From: a virus | Strand: one strand, 5' to 3' | Length of the DNA: 35,508 nucleotides | Virus record (IMG/VR): IMGVR_UViG_3300046007_013046 | Location: 1 to 35,508 of that record | Part shown: piece after piece, positions 10,384 to 18,426 of the stretch | How positions within the stretch are numbered: position 1 is the first letter of the stretch | How the letters are laid out: each line of letters opens with the position of its first letter | Program-made: the position numbers and the translations under genes | Notes under the pieces: generated by a model | Told to the model about the DNA's origin: nothing | Databases searched by the model: none | The model's input: the letters and a program-made list of their open reading frames with translations, nothing else

Positions 10384-10592
10384 GACATTTCATAGTATAT
10401 CTTTTAACTTGGATATCAAGTAACTTGTCCATACCGTTCTGGATGATAGGACATGTTCATTTAACTATGAATGTATACCAAGACATACATGAAATCCTTA
10501 TGTCATTTGGTATGAATATTATTGTAGCAATAGGATTTTACTTAGATTATAAAAAATATAAAAATGAGCAAACAACAACAAATGAATCTTAA
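10380..10592 (+). CDS. small membrane protein
   Basis: 70 residues beginning at GTG, which overlaps the previous stop by 4 bases; the first ATG in frame is 10443. Two hydrophobic segments are visible, about residues 4-27 and 40-55, followed by a charged, hydrophilic tail (KKYKNEQTTTNES), so two membrane helices are likely. No family is recognised. With the thioesterase upstream it might concern membrane lipids, but that is only neighbourhood inference. Confidence 0.55.
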   Translation: MRHFIVYLLTWISSNLSIPFWMIGHVHLTMNVYQDIHEILMSFGMNIIVAIGFYLDYKKYKNEQTTTNES

Positions 10593-10809
10593 TATTGATA
10601 TTAAGAACACTCGCCCCGTATTGTCACCTGAAGGCAATGCTGTATTTCAAGAAGGTGTAATCCTTCGTAAAGTATCTCGTTTTGTAACTGGTACTTCTGA
10701 AGATGGAATTATTCCTGTTCCCTGTTTTTTTGATGTAGTTACTGGTAAAGTATTAGTAGAATTGCTTCCTAAAGAACTAAGAGACGAGTTCAGTGATGAA
10801 AATATTTGA
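10564..10809 (+). CDS. hypothetical small protein
   Basis: 81 residues, not recognised. A polar N-terminus (SKQQQMNLN) precedes a probable beta-rich domain (GVILRKVSRFVTG, then GIIPVPCFFDVVTGKVLVELL). The start is in AAAAATG and overlaps the membrane-protein gene by 29 bases; its end overlaps the gp62-like gene by 14 bases. The compact arrangement suggests it is expressed together with the clamp loader. Confidence 0.65.
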   Translation: MSKQQQMNLNIDIKNTRPVLSPEGNAVFQEGVILRKVSRFVTGTSEDGIIPVPCFFDVVTGKVLVELLPKELRDEFSDENI

Positions 10810-11218
10810 TTGGCTTGATCAGATAACATACCATAAAAAATCTTGGGAAGATTTTACCGAAGATCAACAAGAATCGTTTAATTCTTACATGGTTCACCGG
10901 TTTTTGAGTATGTATGAGGGATATATTGATATCACAAATGTTGTGCAAAAATTTCCTCTTACTGAAAAAAAACTAATATATAATACCTACCGTTCCATGA
11001 TCCCAAAGAAAAAAATGTTTCTGAAGTACATCAAATCCTCCAAGAAAAAAACACCACAAACTGTGTTAGAACACGTTGCAAATTATTTTACTATCTCCCT
11101 TGGAGAAGCCGAAGAATATACTTATATTCTCCGAAAAGAAGGTGTTCATGCAATTTTGTTTGAACAAGGAGTACAAGAAAAAGAAATAAATAAGTTATTA
11201 AAAGATTTAGTTTTATGA
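10796..11218 (+). CDS. clamp loader small subunit (T4 gp62-like)
   Basis: 140 residues from the ATG; a GTG codon lies just before it. The pattern fits gp62-type subunits of marine T4-like phages: FDWLDQITYHKKSW, then YMVHRFLSMY, then KKKMFLKYIKSSKKK (the basic RxRFxKW-like segment), and a C-terminal helical region LGEAEEYTYILRKEGV...KEINKLLKDL. It has no ATPase motif, as expected of gp62, and would complete the loader with the AAA+ subunit encoded 1.8 kb upstream. T4 gp62 is 187 residues, so this is a shorter form. Confidence 0.78.
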   Translation: MKIFDWLDQITYHKKSWEDFTEDQQESFNSYMVHRFLSMYEGYIDITNVVQKFPLTEKKLIYNTYRSMIPKKKMFLKYIKSSKKKTPQTVLEHVANYFTISLGEAEEYTYILRKEGVHAILFEQGVQEKEINKLLKDLVL

Positions 11219-11592
11219 TCACAGAAAATACAGGTTACGATTATACTGGAACTCAAAAAGCAATTACGGATTTTGAAAAAACATATCCTACACTTGCTGA
11301 GGCATTTAAAGAAACACAAAAAGAACAATACGAACTTTTTGCTCAAAAAATGATGGATTATGGTTTGAGTAATATTGCTCTTGGTTCACCACTTGAAGAT
11401 GCTGAAGATATTAATCTATCGTTGACTGGTATTTGGTTGCGTTGTAATGACAAAATAAACCGCTTAAAAAACATGTTAAAGCGTAAAGGTCGTAATTACG
11501 TTCAAGACGAACCAATGATCGATAGTTTTATTGACATTTCTAACTACGGCATTATCGCTCAGTTAGTAATGAAGGGTAAATGGAAAAAATAA
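11215..11592 (+). CDS. DUF1599-like (nucleotide-modification-associated) protein
   Basis: 125 residues, helical. The pattern KMMDYGLSNIALG...GIWLRCNDKINRLKNMLKRKG...DEPMIDSFIDISNYGIIAQL resembles the DUF1599 family, with DYG, then K-x-x-R, then a D-x-x-NY helix reminiscent of all-alpha NTP pyrophosphatases. Related domains have been linked to phage nucleotide modification. It starts in an ATGA overlap with the gp62-like gene and overlaps a glycosyltransferase by 13 bases. The family assignment is from pattern memory. Confidence 0.65.
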   Translation: MITENTGYDYTGTQKAITDFEKTYPTLAEAFKETQKEQYELFAQKMMDYGLSNIALGSPLEDAEDINLSLTGIWLRCNDKINRLKNMLKRKGRNYVQDEPMIDSFIDISNYGIIAQLVMKGKWKK

Positions 11593-12182
11593 AATTTAGT
11601 TTTGTTATACCTTGCTGGGAGCAGACACATTTATTAAAGTGTTTGCTTCAAAGCATTTGGTGTCAAACTTATACTAATTGGGAAGTTATTTTAGTACATG
11701 ATGGTCCAAATCCCTCACACGAAAAAGCTTTAGGAGACCTAATAGGTAATTCTAGATTCAAATATACAAATACAGAAGTAAGATATGGTTATTGGGGTCA
11801 CTACGGTAGAGAAGTGGGTACTCAATTAGCAACAGGTGATTGGATTATTCATACAAATGATGATAATTACTTTATGCCTATTCTCCTCGAAGAAATCAAT
11901 TCAGAAATCATTAGGAATCCTGAAGCTAATTTCGTATATTGGGAGATGATTTTAGGAAAATATAGCAATGTTCATAGTCATAATAAAAAAGATTATGGAC
12001 ATTTTGTTCCTAAAATTAAACACAGTTATATTGATTGGGGCCAATTTGCAACAAAAAGTGAAGTTATAAAAAAATATTCAATAAATAAACACGAGGCAGC
12101 AGCTGATGGAACATTAGTAGAAAATATGAAACACGAGTTAAATCCTGTTTTTATTGACAAGTGTTTATTTGTACACAATTAA
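11580..12182 (+). CDS. family 2-like glycosyltransferase (GT-A fold)
   Basis: 200 residues. The N-terminus FSFVIPCWEQTHLLKCLLQS and the strand WEVILVHDG are typical of GT2 enzymes. The metal-binding acidic motif is N-D94-D95-N in GDWIIHTNDDNYF. The protein is short for GT2, ending soon after the acceptor region (residues about 150-200). It stands apart from the main glycan island, between DNA-replication genes and directly overlapping the DUF1599-like gene, so a role in DNA base glycosylation should be considered. The sugar donor cannot be inferred. Confidence 0.85.
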   Translation: MEKIKFSFVIPCWEQTHLLKCLLQSIWCQTYTNWEVILVHDGPNPSHEKALGDLIGNSRFKYTNTEVRYGYWGHYGREVGTQLATGDWIIHTNDDNYFMPILLEEINSEIIRNPEANFVYWEMILGKYSNVHSHNKKDYGHFVPKIKHSYIDWGQFATKSEVIKKYSINKHEAAADGTLVENMKHELNPVFIDKCLFVHN

Positions 12183-12185
12183 GTT

Positions 12186-13139
12186 TTGGCTAAAAAGAAA
12201 AAAATACCACAAATAGTAAAGCAGATTAAAAATCAACCTTTACGAGAAATGAATTATGCCTTTGAAAAGGCAGTTTCATATAGTCAATTTTCTGTGTTTC
12301 AAAGTTGCCCTCGCAAATGGTCTTTACAGTATAGAGACGGTCATTACACGTCTGAACAATCGATTCACATGACCTTCGGGACGGCGTTACATGAGGCAAT
12401 ACAACATTATATAACAACTATATACGAGGTTAGTGGTGCTGCAGCAGACCGGATTGATTTAAAAGAATATTTTGAAGAACGATTCAGAGAAACTTATTTA
12501 AAAGATTACAAATCAAATAATAATACTCATTTTAGTAACTCAATTGAAATGAATGAGTTTTTTGAAGATGGTTTATCTATTTTAGATTTTTTAAAGAAAA
12601 GACGAAATGGATATTTTGGAAAAAAAGGTTGGCATCTAATAGGATGTGAGTTACCTCTTATGGTTAATCCTAATCCTCAATATCCAAACATTTTATATAA
12701 AGGGTATTTAGACGTAGTATTATACAATGAAACTTTCAATAAGATTAAGATCCTTGATATTAAAACTTCTACTAAAGGTTGGAGTGATAAGGAAAAGAAG
12801 GATGAAGTAAAACAATTTCAATTAATTCTTTATAAGAAATTCTTTGCTCAACAATTTAACGTTCCTGTAGATGATATTGAAATAGAATTCTTTATTGTAA
12901 AACGTAAAATCTGGGAAAATAGTGATTTCCCAATCCCACGAATACAAGAATTTAAACCAGCTTCAGGTAAAGTAAAATTAAATAAAGCATATAATGCTAT
13001 TAATGAATTTATTGGAGAAGTATTTAATGCCGATGGTTCTCATAATTCCAGAAACCATCACCCACAACCTTCAGCACATAATTGTAGGTTCTGTCCTTTT
13101 AAAAATAATAAAGAGCTTTGCGATAAGGGATTAACTTAA
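12186..13139 (+). CDS. PD-(D/E)XK nuclease, RecB/Cas4 type with four cysteines
   Basis: 317 residues from a TTG start. AAGTT stands directly before the TTG, the same arrangement seen before many ATG starts here, while the first ATG is 21 codons in. Motifs are SYSQFSVFQSCPRKW (Cys41), GTALHE (His69), GYLDVV (Asp176), LDIKTS (Asp191, Lys193) and QLILY (Gln212). Cys300, Cys303 and Cys312 with Cys41 form the iron-sulfur set known from Cas4 and AddB. It is expected to be a DNA exonuclease in recombination, repair or host DNA degradation. No Cas1 or repeats are nearby. Confidence 0.88.
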   Translation: MAKKKKIPQIVKQIKNQPLREMNYAFEKAVSYSQFSVFQSCPRKWSLQYRDGHYTSEQSIHMTFGTALHEAIQHYITTIYEVSGAAADRIDLKEYFEERFRETYLKDYKSNNNTHFSNSIEMNEFFEDGLSILDFLKKRRNGYFGKKGWHLIGCELPLMVNPNPQYPNILYKGYLDVVLYNETFNKIKILDIKTSTKGWSDKEKKDEVKQFQLILYKKFFAQQFNVPVDDIEIEFFIVKRKIWENSDFPIPRIQEFKPASGKVKLNKAYNAINEFIGEVFNADGSHNSRNHHPQPSAHNCRFCPFKNNKELCDKGLT

Positions 13140-13184
13140 GGATCTCTTTATATATTTATATATGATAATTAAATAATAAAAGCT
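13140..13184 (+). promoter_or_regulatory. AT-rich leader with TTTATATATTTAT element
   Basis: Only 45 bases between genes. It contains TTTATATATTTAT (13147-13159), similar to sequences before 341, 28667 and 32103. There is no TTTGG box at the usual distance. It might be a second promoter class or only low-complexity AT sequence. Confidence 0.3.
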
Positions 13185-13370
13185 ATGAGTAAAAAAGATA
13201 TGACACTAACCTCTGTTAAAGTACAGAGCGAGTTGTTTGAGAATTTTAAAATCTCTTGCGTAAAATACAAATTTTCCCTACAAAAGCTTGCTGATCGAGC
13301 TATTCATTTGTATCTTACCGATGACGATTTTAGAAAAAAAATTCACAATCACAACAACCTAGACGTTTAA
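13185..13370 (+). CDS. ribbon-helix-helix-like DNA-binding protein
   Basis: 61 residues. A short strand (TSVKVQSE) is followed by helix LFENFKISCVKYK, a turn FSLQ and helix KLADRAIHLYLTDDDF, which is the MetJ/Arc-type ribbon-helix-helix layout. Such dimers bind operator DNA. It sits just before the glycan island, so it might regulate it, which is inference. An AT-rich leader (13140-13184) precedes it and it lacks the common TTTGG promoter. Confidence 0.7.
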   Translation: MSKKDMTLTSVKVQSELFENFKISCVKYKFSLQKLADRAIHLYLTDDDFRKKIHNHNNLDV

Positions 13371-13391
13371 AAAAACAACAAATTTAGTTAC

Positions 13392-14828
13392 ATGAATAAT
13401 AGTTTTGAACACTTGCCAAAAGAGCAAAGGAAAAAGATCTTACTTATTTGTGACGATATCCGAGTTCATTCGGGGATTGCAACAGTAGGTAGAGAAATTG
13501 TAATTCACACCTCCCATCATTTCAATTGGGTAAACATTGGTGGAGCAGTAAAACACCCAGAAGAAGGTAAACGTTTAGATCTTTCAGAATCTACAAACGT
13601 AAATGCAGGTATTGATGATTCTTCAGTAATTATGTATCCAGTTACAGGATACGGTACTCCAGAATTAGTTCGTCACTTAATTAAAGCTGAACAACCTGAT
13701 GCTATTATGTTGATTACTGATCCTCGTTACTTTACATGGTTGTTTGCTATTGAAAATGAAATCCGTAAACACATTCCTATTGCTTACTTAAACATTTGGG
13801 ATGACTATCCAGCACCTCACTACAATAAAGCATTTTATGAGGCATGTGATTTGTTGATGGGTATTTCAAAACAAACAGTAAACATCAATAAACTTGTATT
13901 ACGAGATAAAGCGGAAAGTAGAATTTTACGTTATGTTCCTCACGGTTTGAATAATGATATTTTTAAACCTTTGAGTAAAGAAGATGAACAATTAAAAGAA
14001 TTTAAAAAGAAATTATTCCAAGGTAAAGAATATGATTTTGTTTTGTTCTTTAACTCTAGAAATATTCGCCGCAAACAAATTCCAGATGCGATGTTAGCTT
14101 ATAGATACTTTATTGATAAATTGTCTATTGAACAAGCTAAAAAATGTGCATTTGTACTTCATACCGAATTAGTAAGTGAACACGGTACAGATCTCCCAGC
14201 AGTTCAAGAATTGATTTTAAATGGAGAACAATACAATGTAATTTATACTGGAGATCGTTTTGATGCTAATGGAATGAATTTATTGTATAACAGCTGTGAT
14301 GCTCAGATTTTGTTAACATCAAATGAAGGTTGGGGATTAAGTTTAACGGAAGCTATGTTATGTGGTTTACCTATTATTGCTAACGTAACAGGTGGTATGC
14401 AAGATCAAATGCGTTTTGAATTTGAAGATGGTACTTGGATTGATTTTGATGCAGATTTCCCTTCAAATCATAACGGAACCTATAAAAAACACGGTAAATG
14501 GGCTTTCCCAGTATATCCAACAAATCGTTCATTAGTTGGTTCACCACCAACACCTTATATTTGGGATGATAGATGCACCTCAGAAGATGCAGCTGAACAA
14601 ATTATGGCTGTTTATAATTTAGGTAAAGAAGGTCGTGAAGAAGTAGGTTTAGCTGGCCGTGAATGGGCTATTGGTGATGAAGCTGGATTTACAGCAAAAC
14701 ACCAAGCATCAAGAGTTATTGAAGCATTTAATACACTATTTGAAACTTGGAAACCGAGAGAAAAATATGAATTAATTAATGTTAATCAAGTAGAAGATAG
14801 AATTGTAAACCATAAATTGTTATATTAA
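13392..14828 (+). CDS. GT4-type glycosyltransferase (GT-B fold)
   Basis: 478 residues. The donor-binding half carries SNEGWGLSLTEAMLCGLPIIANVTGG (about 309-334), the E-x7-E type motif of GT4 retaining transferases. FNSRNIRRKQIPDAMLAYR (about 219-237) is the usual phosphate-binding region. The N-terminal half has a Rossmann-like start (KILLICDDIRVHSGIATVGRE). It is long for GT4 owing to an insert after 345. It opens the glycan island; the next gene starts within its stop codon. It acts in the cytoplasm on a nucleotide sugar that cannot be named from sequence. Confidence 0.9.
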   Translation: MNNSFEHLPKEQRKKILLICDDIRVHSGIATVGREIVIHTSHHFNWVNIGGAVKHPEEGKRLDLSESTNVNAGIDDSSVIMYPVTGYGTPELVRHLIKAEQPDAIMLITDPRYFTWLFAIENEIRKHIPIAYLNIWDDYPAPHYNKAFYEACDLLMGISKQTVNINKLVLRDKAESRILRYVPHGLNNDIFKPLSKEDEQLKEFKKKLFQGKEYDFVLFFNSRNIRRKQIPDAMLAYRYFIDKLSIEQAKKCAFVLHTELVSEHGTDLPAVQELILNGEQYNVIYTGDRFDANGMNLLYNSCDAQILLTSNEGWGLSLTEAMLCGLPIIANVTGGMQDQMRFEFEDGTWIDFDADFPSNHNGTYKKHGKWAFPVYPTNRSLVGSPPTPYIWDDRCTSEDAAEQIMAVYNLGKEGREEVGLAGREWAIGDEAGFTAKHQASRVIEAFNTLFETWKPREKYELINVNQVEDRIVNHKLLY

Positions 14829-16135
14829 TGAAACCGTTATTTGTAATAAGTTCTCCTTTTGACACCTATAGTGGCTATGGTGCTCGTTCAAGAGATTTAA
14901 TTAAAGCCATTGTAGAATCTGATAAATATAATGTAAGATTGATTTCCCAACGTTGGGGAGGTACACCGTTTGGATTTTGTGAAGATAATCCAGAATGGAA
15001 ATTTCTTTTAGATCTACAACTCCCTAATAATCAACTTCCTAAACAACCAGAAATTTGGGCTCAGGTAACTGTACCTAATGAATTCCAACCAGTAGGAAAA
15101 TATAATATTGGTTTTACAGCTGGTATTGAAACTACTTTATGTGCACCTGAATGGATTGAAGGATGTAACAGAATGGATCTTAACATTGTTTCTTCAGAAC
15201 ATTCTAAAAAAGTATTTGTAGATTCTAAATATGAAAAAAGAAACAAACAAACAAATGTTCTTGAAGGTACAATTGAATTATCTAAACCTATGGAAGTGTT
15301 GTTTGAAGGAGCAAACACAGACATTTACAAAGTTATTGAATCTCACCAAGTTAAAACTATTAATTTAGATTCAATTAAAGAAAAATTTGCATATTTGTTT
15401 GTAGGTCACTGGATTACAGGTGATTTTAATGAAGATAGAAAGAATGTAAGTTTGTTAGTTAAAGCATTTTATGAAGTATTTAAAAACAAACAAAACAAAC
15501 CAGCACTTATCTTAAAAACTTCTCAAGTAGGTGCCTCTTATATGGACCGAGAAGAAATTCTTAAAAAGATTAAACAAATTCTTAAAACTGTAAACTCTAA
15601 AAATGTACCTAATGTTTATTTGTTACATGGAGAATTTACAGATGTAGAAATGAATGAATTATATAATCATTCTAAAGTAAAAGCTATGGTTAGTTTAACT
15701 AAAGGTGAAGGTTTTGGTCGTCCACTACTTGAATTTAGTTTGACTAAAAAGCCAATTATTACTACAGGATGGTCTGGACATATGGATTTCTTGAATCCCG
15801 ATTTTGTAAATCTAATTCAAGGTCAATTAACAAATGTACATGAAAGCGCTGCTAATCAGTTTCTATTAAAAGATTCTCAATGGTTCTCAGCAGACCATGG
15901 TCAAGTAGGTTACTTCCTTAAGGATGTATTTGAAAATTATAAAAACTATACTGACAAAGCAAAACGCCAAGCATATTATAGTAAATCCAACTTTAGTTGG
16001 GATAAAATGAAGGAAAAAATTGATACTATTTTAACAGATAATATCCCTGAGTTTCCTAAAGAAGTAAGTTTAAAACTACCTTCACTGAAAAAAATCGAAA
16101 TGCCAAAACTTAAAAAAGTAGAACAAAATGGATAA
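14828..16135 (+). CDS. GT4-like glycosyltransferase
   Basis: 435 residues. The N-terminus FVISSPFDTYSGYGARSRDL is the glycine-rich loop of GT-B enzymes, and KGEGFGRPLLEFSLTKKPIITTGWSGHMDF is the C-terminal nucleotide-sugar site (E-x7-E form). FVGHWITGDFNEDRKNVSLLVKAF marks the start of the second domain. The C-terminal 30 residues are Lys/Pro-rich (LKLPSLKKIEMPKLKKVEQ), a possible membrane- or partner-binding tail. It follows and overlaps another GT4 gene, so the two likely add successive sugars. Confidence 0.88.
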   Translation: MKPLFVISSPFDTYSGYGARSRDLIKAIVESDKYNVRLISQRWGGTPFGFCEDNPEWKFLLDLQLPNNQLPKQPEIWAQVTVPNEFQPVGKYNIGFTAGIETTLCAPEWIEGCNRMDLNIVSSEHSKKVFVDSKYEKRNKQTNVLEGTIELSKPMEVLFEGANTDIYKVIESHQVKTINLDSIKEKFAYLFVGHWITGDFNEDRKNVSLLVKAFYEVFKNKQNKPALILKTSQVGASYMDREEILKKIKQILKTVNSKNVPNVYLLHGEFTDVEMNELYNHSKVKAMVSLTKGEGFGRPLLEFSLTKKPIITTGWSGHMDFLNPDFVNLIQGQLTNVHESAANQFLLKDSQWFSADHGQVGYFLKDVFENYKNYTDKAKRQAYYSKSNFSWDKMKEKIDTILTDNIPEFPKEVSLKLPSLKKIEMPKLKKVEQNG

Positions 16136-16583
16136 TCTAATTGTATGCGCACATTGTGGCTCAGATGCCTGCTATGTTGATGAAGTGAATCAAGATATTA
16201 AAACTTATTTTTGTTATGGGTGTGGTTTTCAAACTAACTCATTAATGAAAGAAGGTGAAACATTTTTTGAAGAACAAATTTCCATACTTCCTGAATTGTA
16301 TAAGGATTTATTAGGTAAAGATGATGATGGTCACGTTTGGATGCCTTCATCAGTAAATGTTCCTACCCAAGGTATGATATTTGCTAATGGTCCCTCTAAA
16401 GATCAATGGGGATGGGGAGCTGTTAAAGCAGTTCCTGTTACTGAAGAGGAAAAAGAAAAATATCCTATTAAAAACCAACCAGGAAAATTTTACGAGTGGA
16501 GAATGGATATGACTACTCTTCAAATGTTCCCTGAACGTGATTTTATAGAAGCTCTTTCTTATATTGGTGTTTTACCTGAATAA
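16128..16583 (+). CDS. zinc-ribbon protein of unknown function
   Basis: 151 residues. A zinc ribbon is formed by Cys7-x2-Cys10 and Cys29-x2-Cys32. The rest is aromatic, with W-rich segments (GHVWMPSSVNVPTQGMIFANG and DQWGWGAVKAVPV) and a final helix DFIEALSYIGV. I recall similar zinc-ribbon proteins in other large aquatic phages but know no function. It overlaps the GT4 gene by 8 bases and lies within the glycan island. Confidence 0.7.
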   Translation: MDNLIVCAHCGSDACYVDEVNQDIKTYFCYGCGFQTNSLMKEGETFFEEQISILPELYKDLLGKDDDGHVWMPSSVNVPTQGMIFANGPSKDQWGWGAVKAVPVTEEEKEKYPIKNQPGKFYEWRMDMTTLQMFPERDFIEALSYIGVLPE

Positions 16584-16594
16584 AAATAAAATTT

Positions 16595-17737
16595 ATGAAA
16601 AAAATATGGTACGCTCCCTATAAGTTTGAATCTTATGGAGAAGAAGAAATTAAAGCAGTAGAAGAATCACTCCGCTCAGGATGGTTAGGTGGACAAGGTC
16701 CTAAATCAGTTGAATTTGAAGAAAAAATTGCTAAACGATTTGGTAAAAAATATGGTGTATTTGTTAACTCAGGTTCATCAGCATGTTTGTTAGCTATTGC
16801 CGCTTTGAATTTACCTAAAGGATGTAAAATTATTACTCCGGCTTGTACATTTTCAACCACATTGGCTCCTATTATTCAATTAGGTTATAAACCTAAATTT
16901 GTAGATGTAGGATTAAATGATTATGTAGCTGATATTGATCAAGTTGTAGCTGCTATTACTCCAGATGTAAAAGCAATTATGTTACCTAATTTGATTGGAA
17001 ATAAACCAGATTGGAAACGTTTAAAACAAGAAATCAAATTGTTAGGTAGAACTGATATTATCTTAATTGAAGATTCAGCTGATACAATTACTGAAACCCC
17101 TGAATCAGATGTTGCTACAACTAGTTTTTATGCCTCACACGTAATTACAGCTGGTGGAGTAGGTGGTATGGTAATGTTTAATGATAAAAAACACGTTACT
17201 TTAGCGCTACAATACCGTGATTGGGGACGTTTGGGTGATGATTCAGAAATCATGGATGATCGCTTTAACCACATGGTAGATGGTATTCCTTACGATCATA
17301 AATTCCTATACTCAGTACTAGGTTATCATATGAAAGCAAGTGAAATGAATGCTGCTTTTGGATTGGTTCAACTTCACCGCTTTGAAAAATTCGAGCAAAT
17401 CCGTAGAGCTAACATTGAACGCTACATTGAAAATCTTCAAGGTGTAGGTGATTTAATTCTCCCAGACGATTCAATCAAACCAAACTGGCTAGCTATTCCG
17501 TTTCAAACAGAACATCGCTTTGATTTACTTACATTCTTAGAAAACAACAATATTCAAACTCGTGTAACATTTGCTGGTAACGTAACACGCCACCCAGCTT
17601 ATAGAGAGTTCCTACAAGATTTTAAAAATGCAGATACTATTATGAAAAATGGTTTCTTGTTAGGAGCACACCACGGAATGACTATTGAGGACGTAGATTA
17701 TGTCTGCGATAAAATCAAAGAATTCTTTGCTAAATGA
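16595..17737 (+). CDS. DegT-family sugar enzyme with His for catalytic Lys (3-dehydratase-like)
   Basis: 380 residues of the DegT/DnrJ/EryC1 PLP fold. GWLGGQGPKSVEFE, NSGSSACLLA and IEDSADT (Asp160, contacts the pyridine nitrogen) are typical. The PLP lysine motif reads SFYASHVITAGGVGG: His182 stands where aminotransferases have Lys. That swap is known from ColD and RfbH/E1-type NDP-4-keto-6-deoxyhexose 3-dehydratases, which use PMP. It would therefore remove an oxygen at C3 of a nucleotide sugar rather than transaminate. The GG-V-GG spacing differs by one residue from GEGG. The next gene, a reductase, overlaps by 4 bases. Confidence 0.8.
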   Translation: MKKIWYAPYKFESYGEEEIKAVEESLRSGWLGGQGPKSVEFEEKIAKRFGKKYGVFVNSGSSACLLAIAALNLPKGCKIITPACTFSTTLAPIIQLGYKPKFVDVGLNDYVADIDQVVAAITPDVKAIMLPNLIGNKPDWKRLKQEIKLLGRTDIILIEDSADTITETPESDVATTSFYASHVITAGGVGGMVMFNDKKHVTLALQYRDWGRLGDDSEIMDDRFNHMVDGIPYDHKFLYSVLGYHMKASEMNAAFGLVQLHRFEKFEQIRRANIERYIENLQGVGDLILPDDSIKPNWLAIPFQTEHRFDLLTFLENNNIQTRVTFAGNVTRHPAYREFLQDFKNADTIMKNGFLLGAHHGMTIEDVDYVCDKIKEFFAK

Positions 17738-18426
17738 AACCAGTAATTCTAGGAAACGGAATTTTAGGTAAAGAATTAGCCAAACAAACAGGGTGGGATG
17801 TATTATCCCGCTCTGTTGATGGTATTGAATTAACAAATATTATTACTTGGGCACATAAATTATTGCCTTATGATACTATCATCAATTGTATTGCTTATAC
17901 AAAAACATATGATGATAATAAAAAATTGCATTGGGATGTTAATTACAAAGCAGTAGTCGATTTAATAGATTATTGTAATAACCACAATAAAAAACTAGTT
18001 CATATATCTACAGACTATGTCTATACTAATTCAATTGGTATACCAAGTGAAGAAGAAGTCCCAGTCCATCAAGCTACTTATTATGCTTACACAAAGTTAT
18101 TAGGAGATGCCTATATTGAACTTAAAGGAAAAAATTATTTAATTTTAAGGGGTACTCATAAACCTACTCCATTTCCTTATAAAGGTGCTTGGGTAAATCA
18201 CTTAGGTAATTTTGATTATGTAGATGTAATTGTTGATTATTATATTAAGCTAATTGAAAAAGATGCTAAAGGTTTATTTAATGTTGGAACCGAATTTAAA
18301 AGTATGCATCGTTTAGCTAAAAAAACTAACCCTAAAGTTTCTCCTATTTACAATGAAGATATTAGAGTACCTTTAAATGTAAGTATGAATGTTTCAAAAT
18401 TAAATAAATTTTTAGATGAAAATTAG
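17734..18426 (+). CDS. RmlD-like NAD(P)-dependent sugar reductase
   Basis: 230 residues of the extended SDR fold. GNGILGKEL is the Rossmann glycine motif, VHISTDYVYT is the usual strand with catalytic Ser/Thr, and Y-x3-K is YAYTK. It resembles dTDP-4-dehydrorhamnose reductase but is short (RmlD is about 290-300), with a reduced substrate domain. It follows the 3-dehydratase-like gene by overlap, so it may reduce the keto-sugar made by that enzyme, as ColC does after ColD. This pairing is inferred from order. Confidence 0.82.
   Translation: MKPVILGNGILGKELAKQTGWDVLSRSVDGIELTNIITWAHKLLPYDTIINCIAYTKTYDDNKKLHWDVNYKAVVDLIDYCNNHNKKLVHISTDYVYTNSIGIPSEEEVPVHQATYYAYTKLLGDAYIELKGKNYLILRGTHKPTPFPYKGAWVNHLGNFDYVDVIVDYYIKLIEKDAKGLFNVGTEFKSMHRLAKKTNPKVSPIYNEDIRVPLNVSMNVSKLNKFLDEN

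Noticed and set aside
11911-11940. TTAGG, 18 bases, GTATATT inside the first glycosyltransferase gene
   Set aside because: It has the right spacing and resembles the 30279 promoter, but it is coding sequence (IRNPEANFVYW), the box has a mismatch, and the next gene is 245 bases away. Kept only as a possible internal promoter.
12186-13139. Cas4 of a CRISPR system
   Set aside because: No Cas1, Cas2 or repeat array is in the window; the family is also common in phages as a recombination or repair nuclease.
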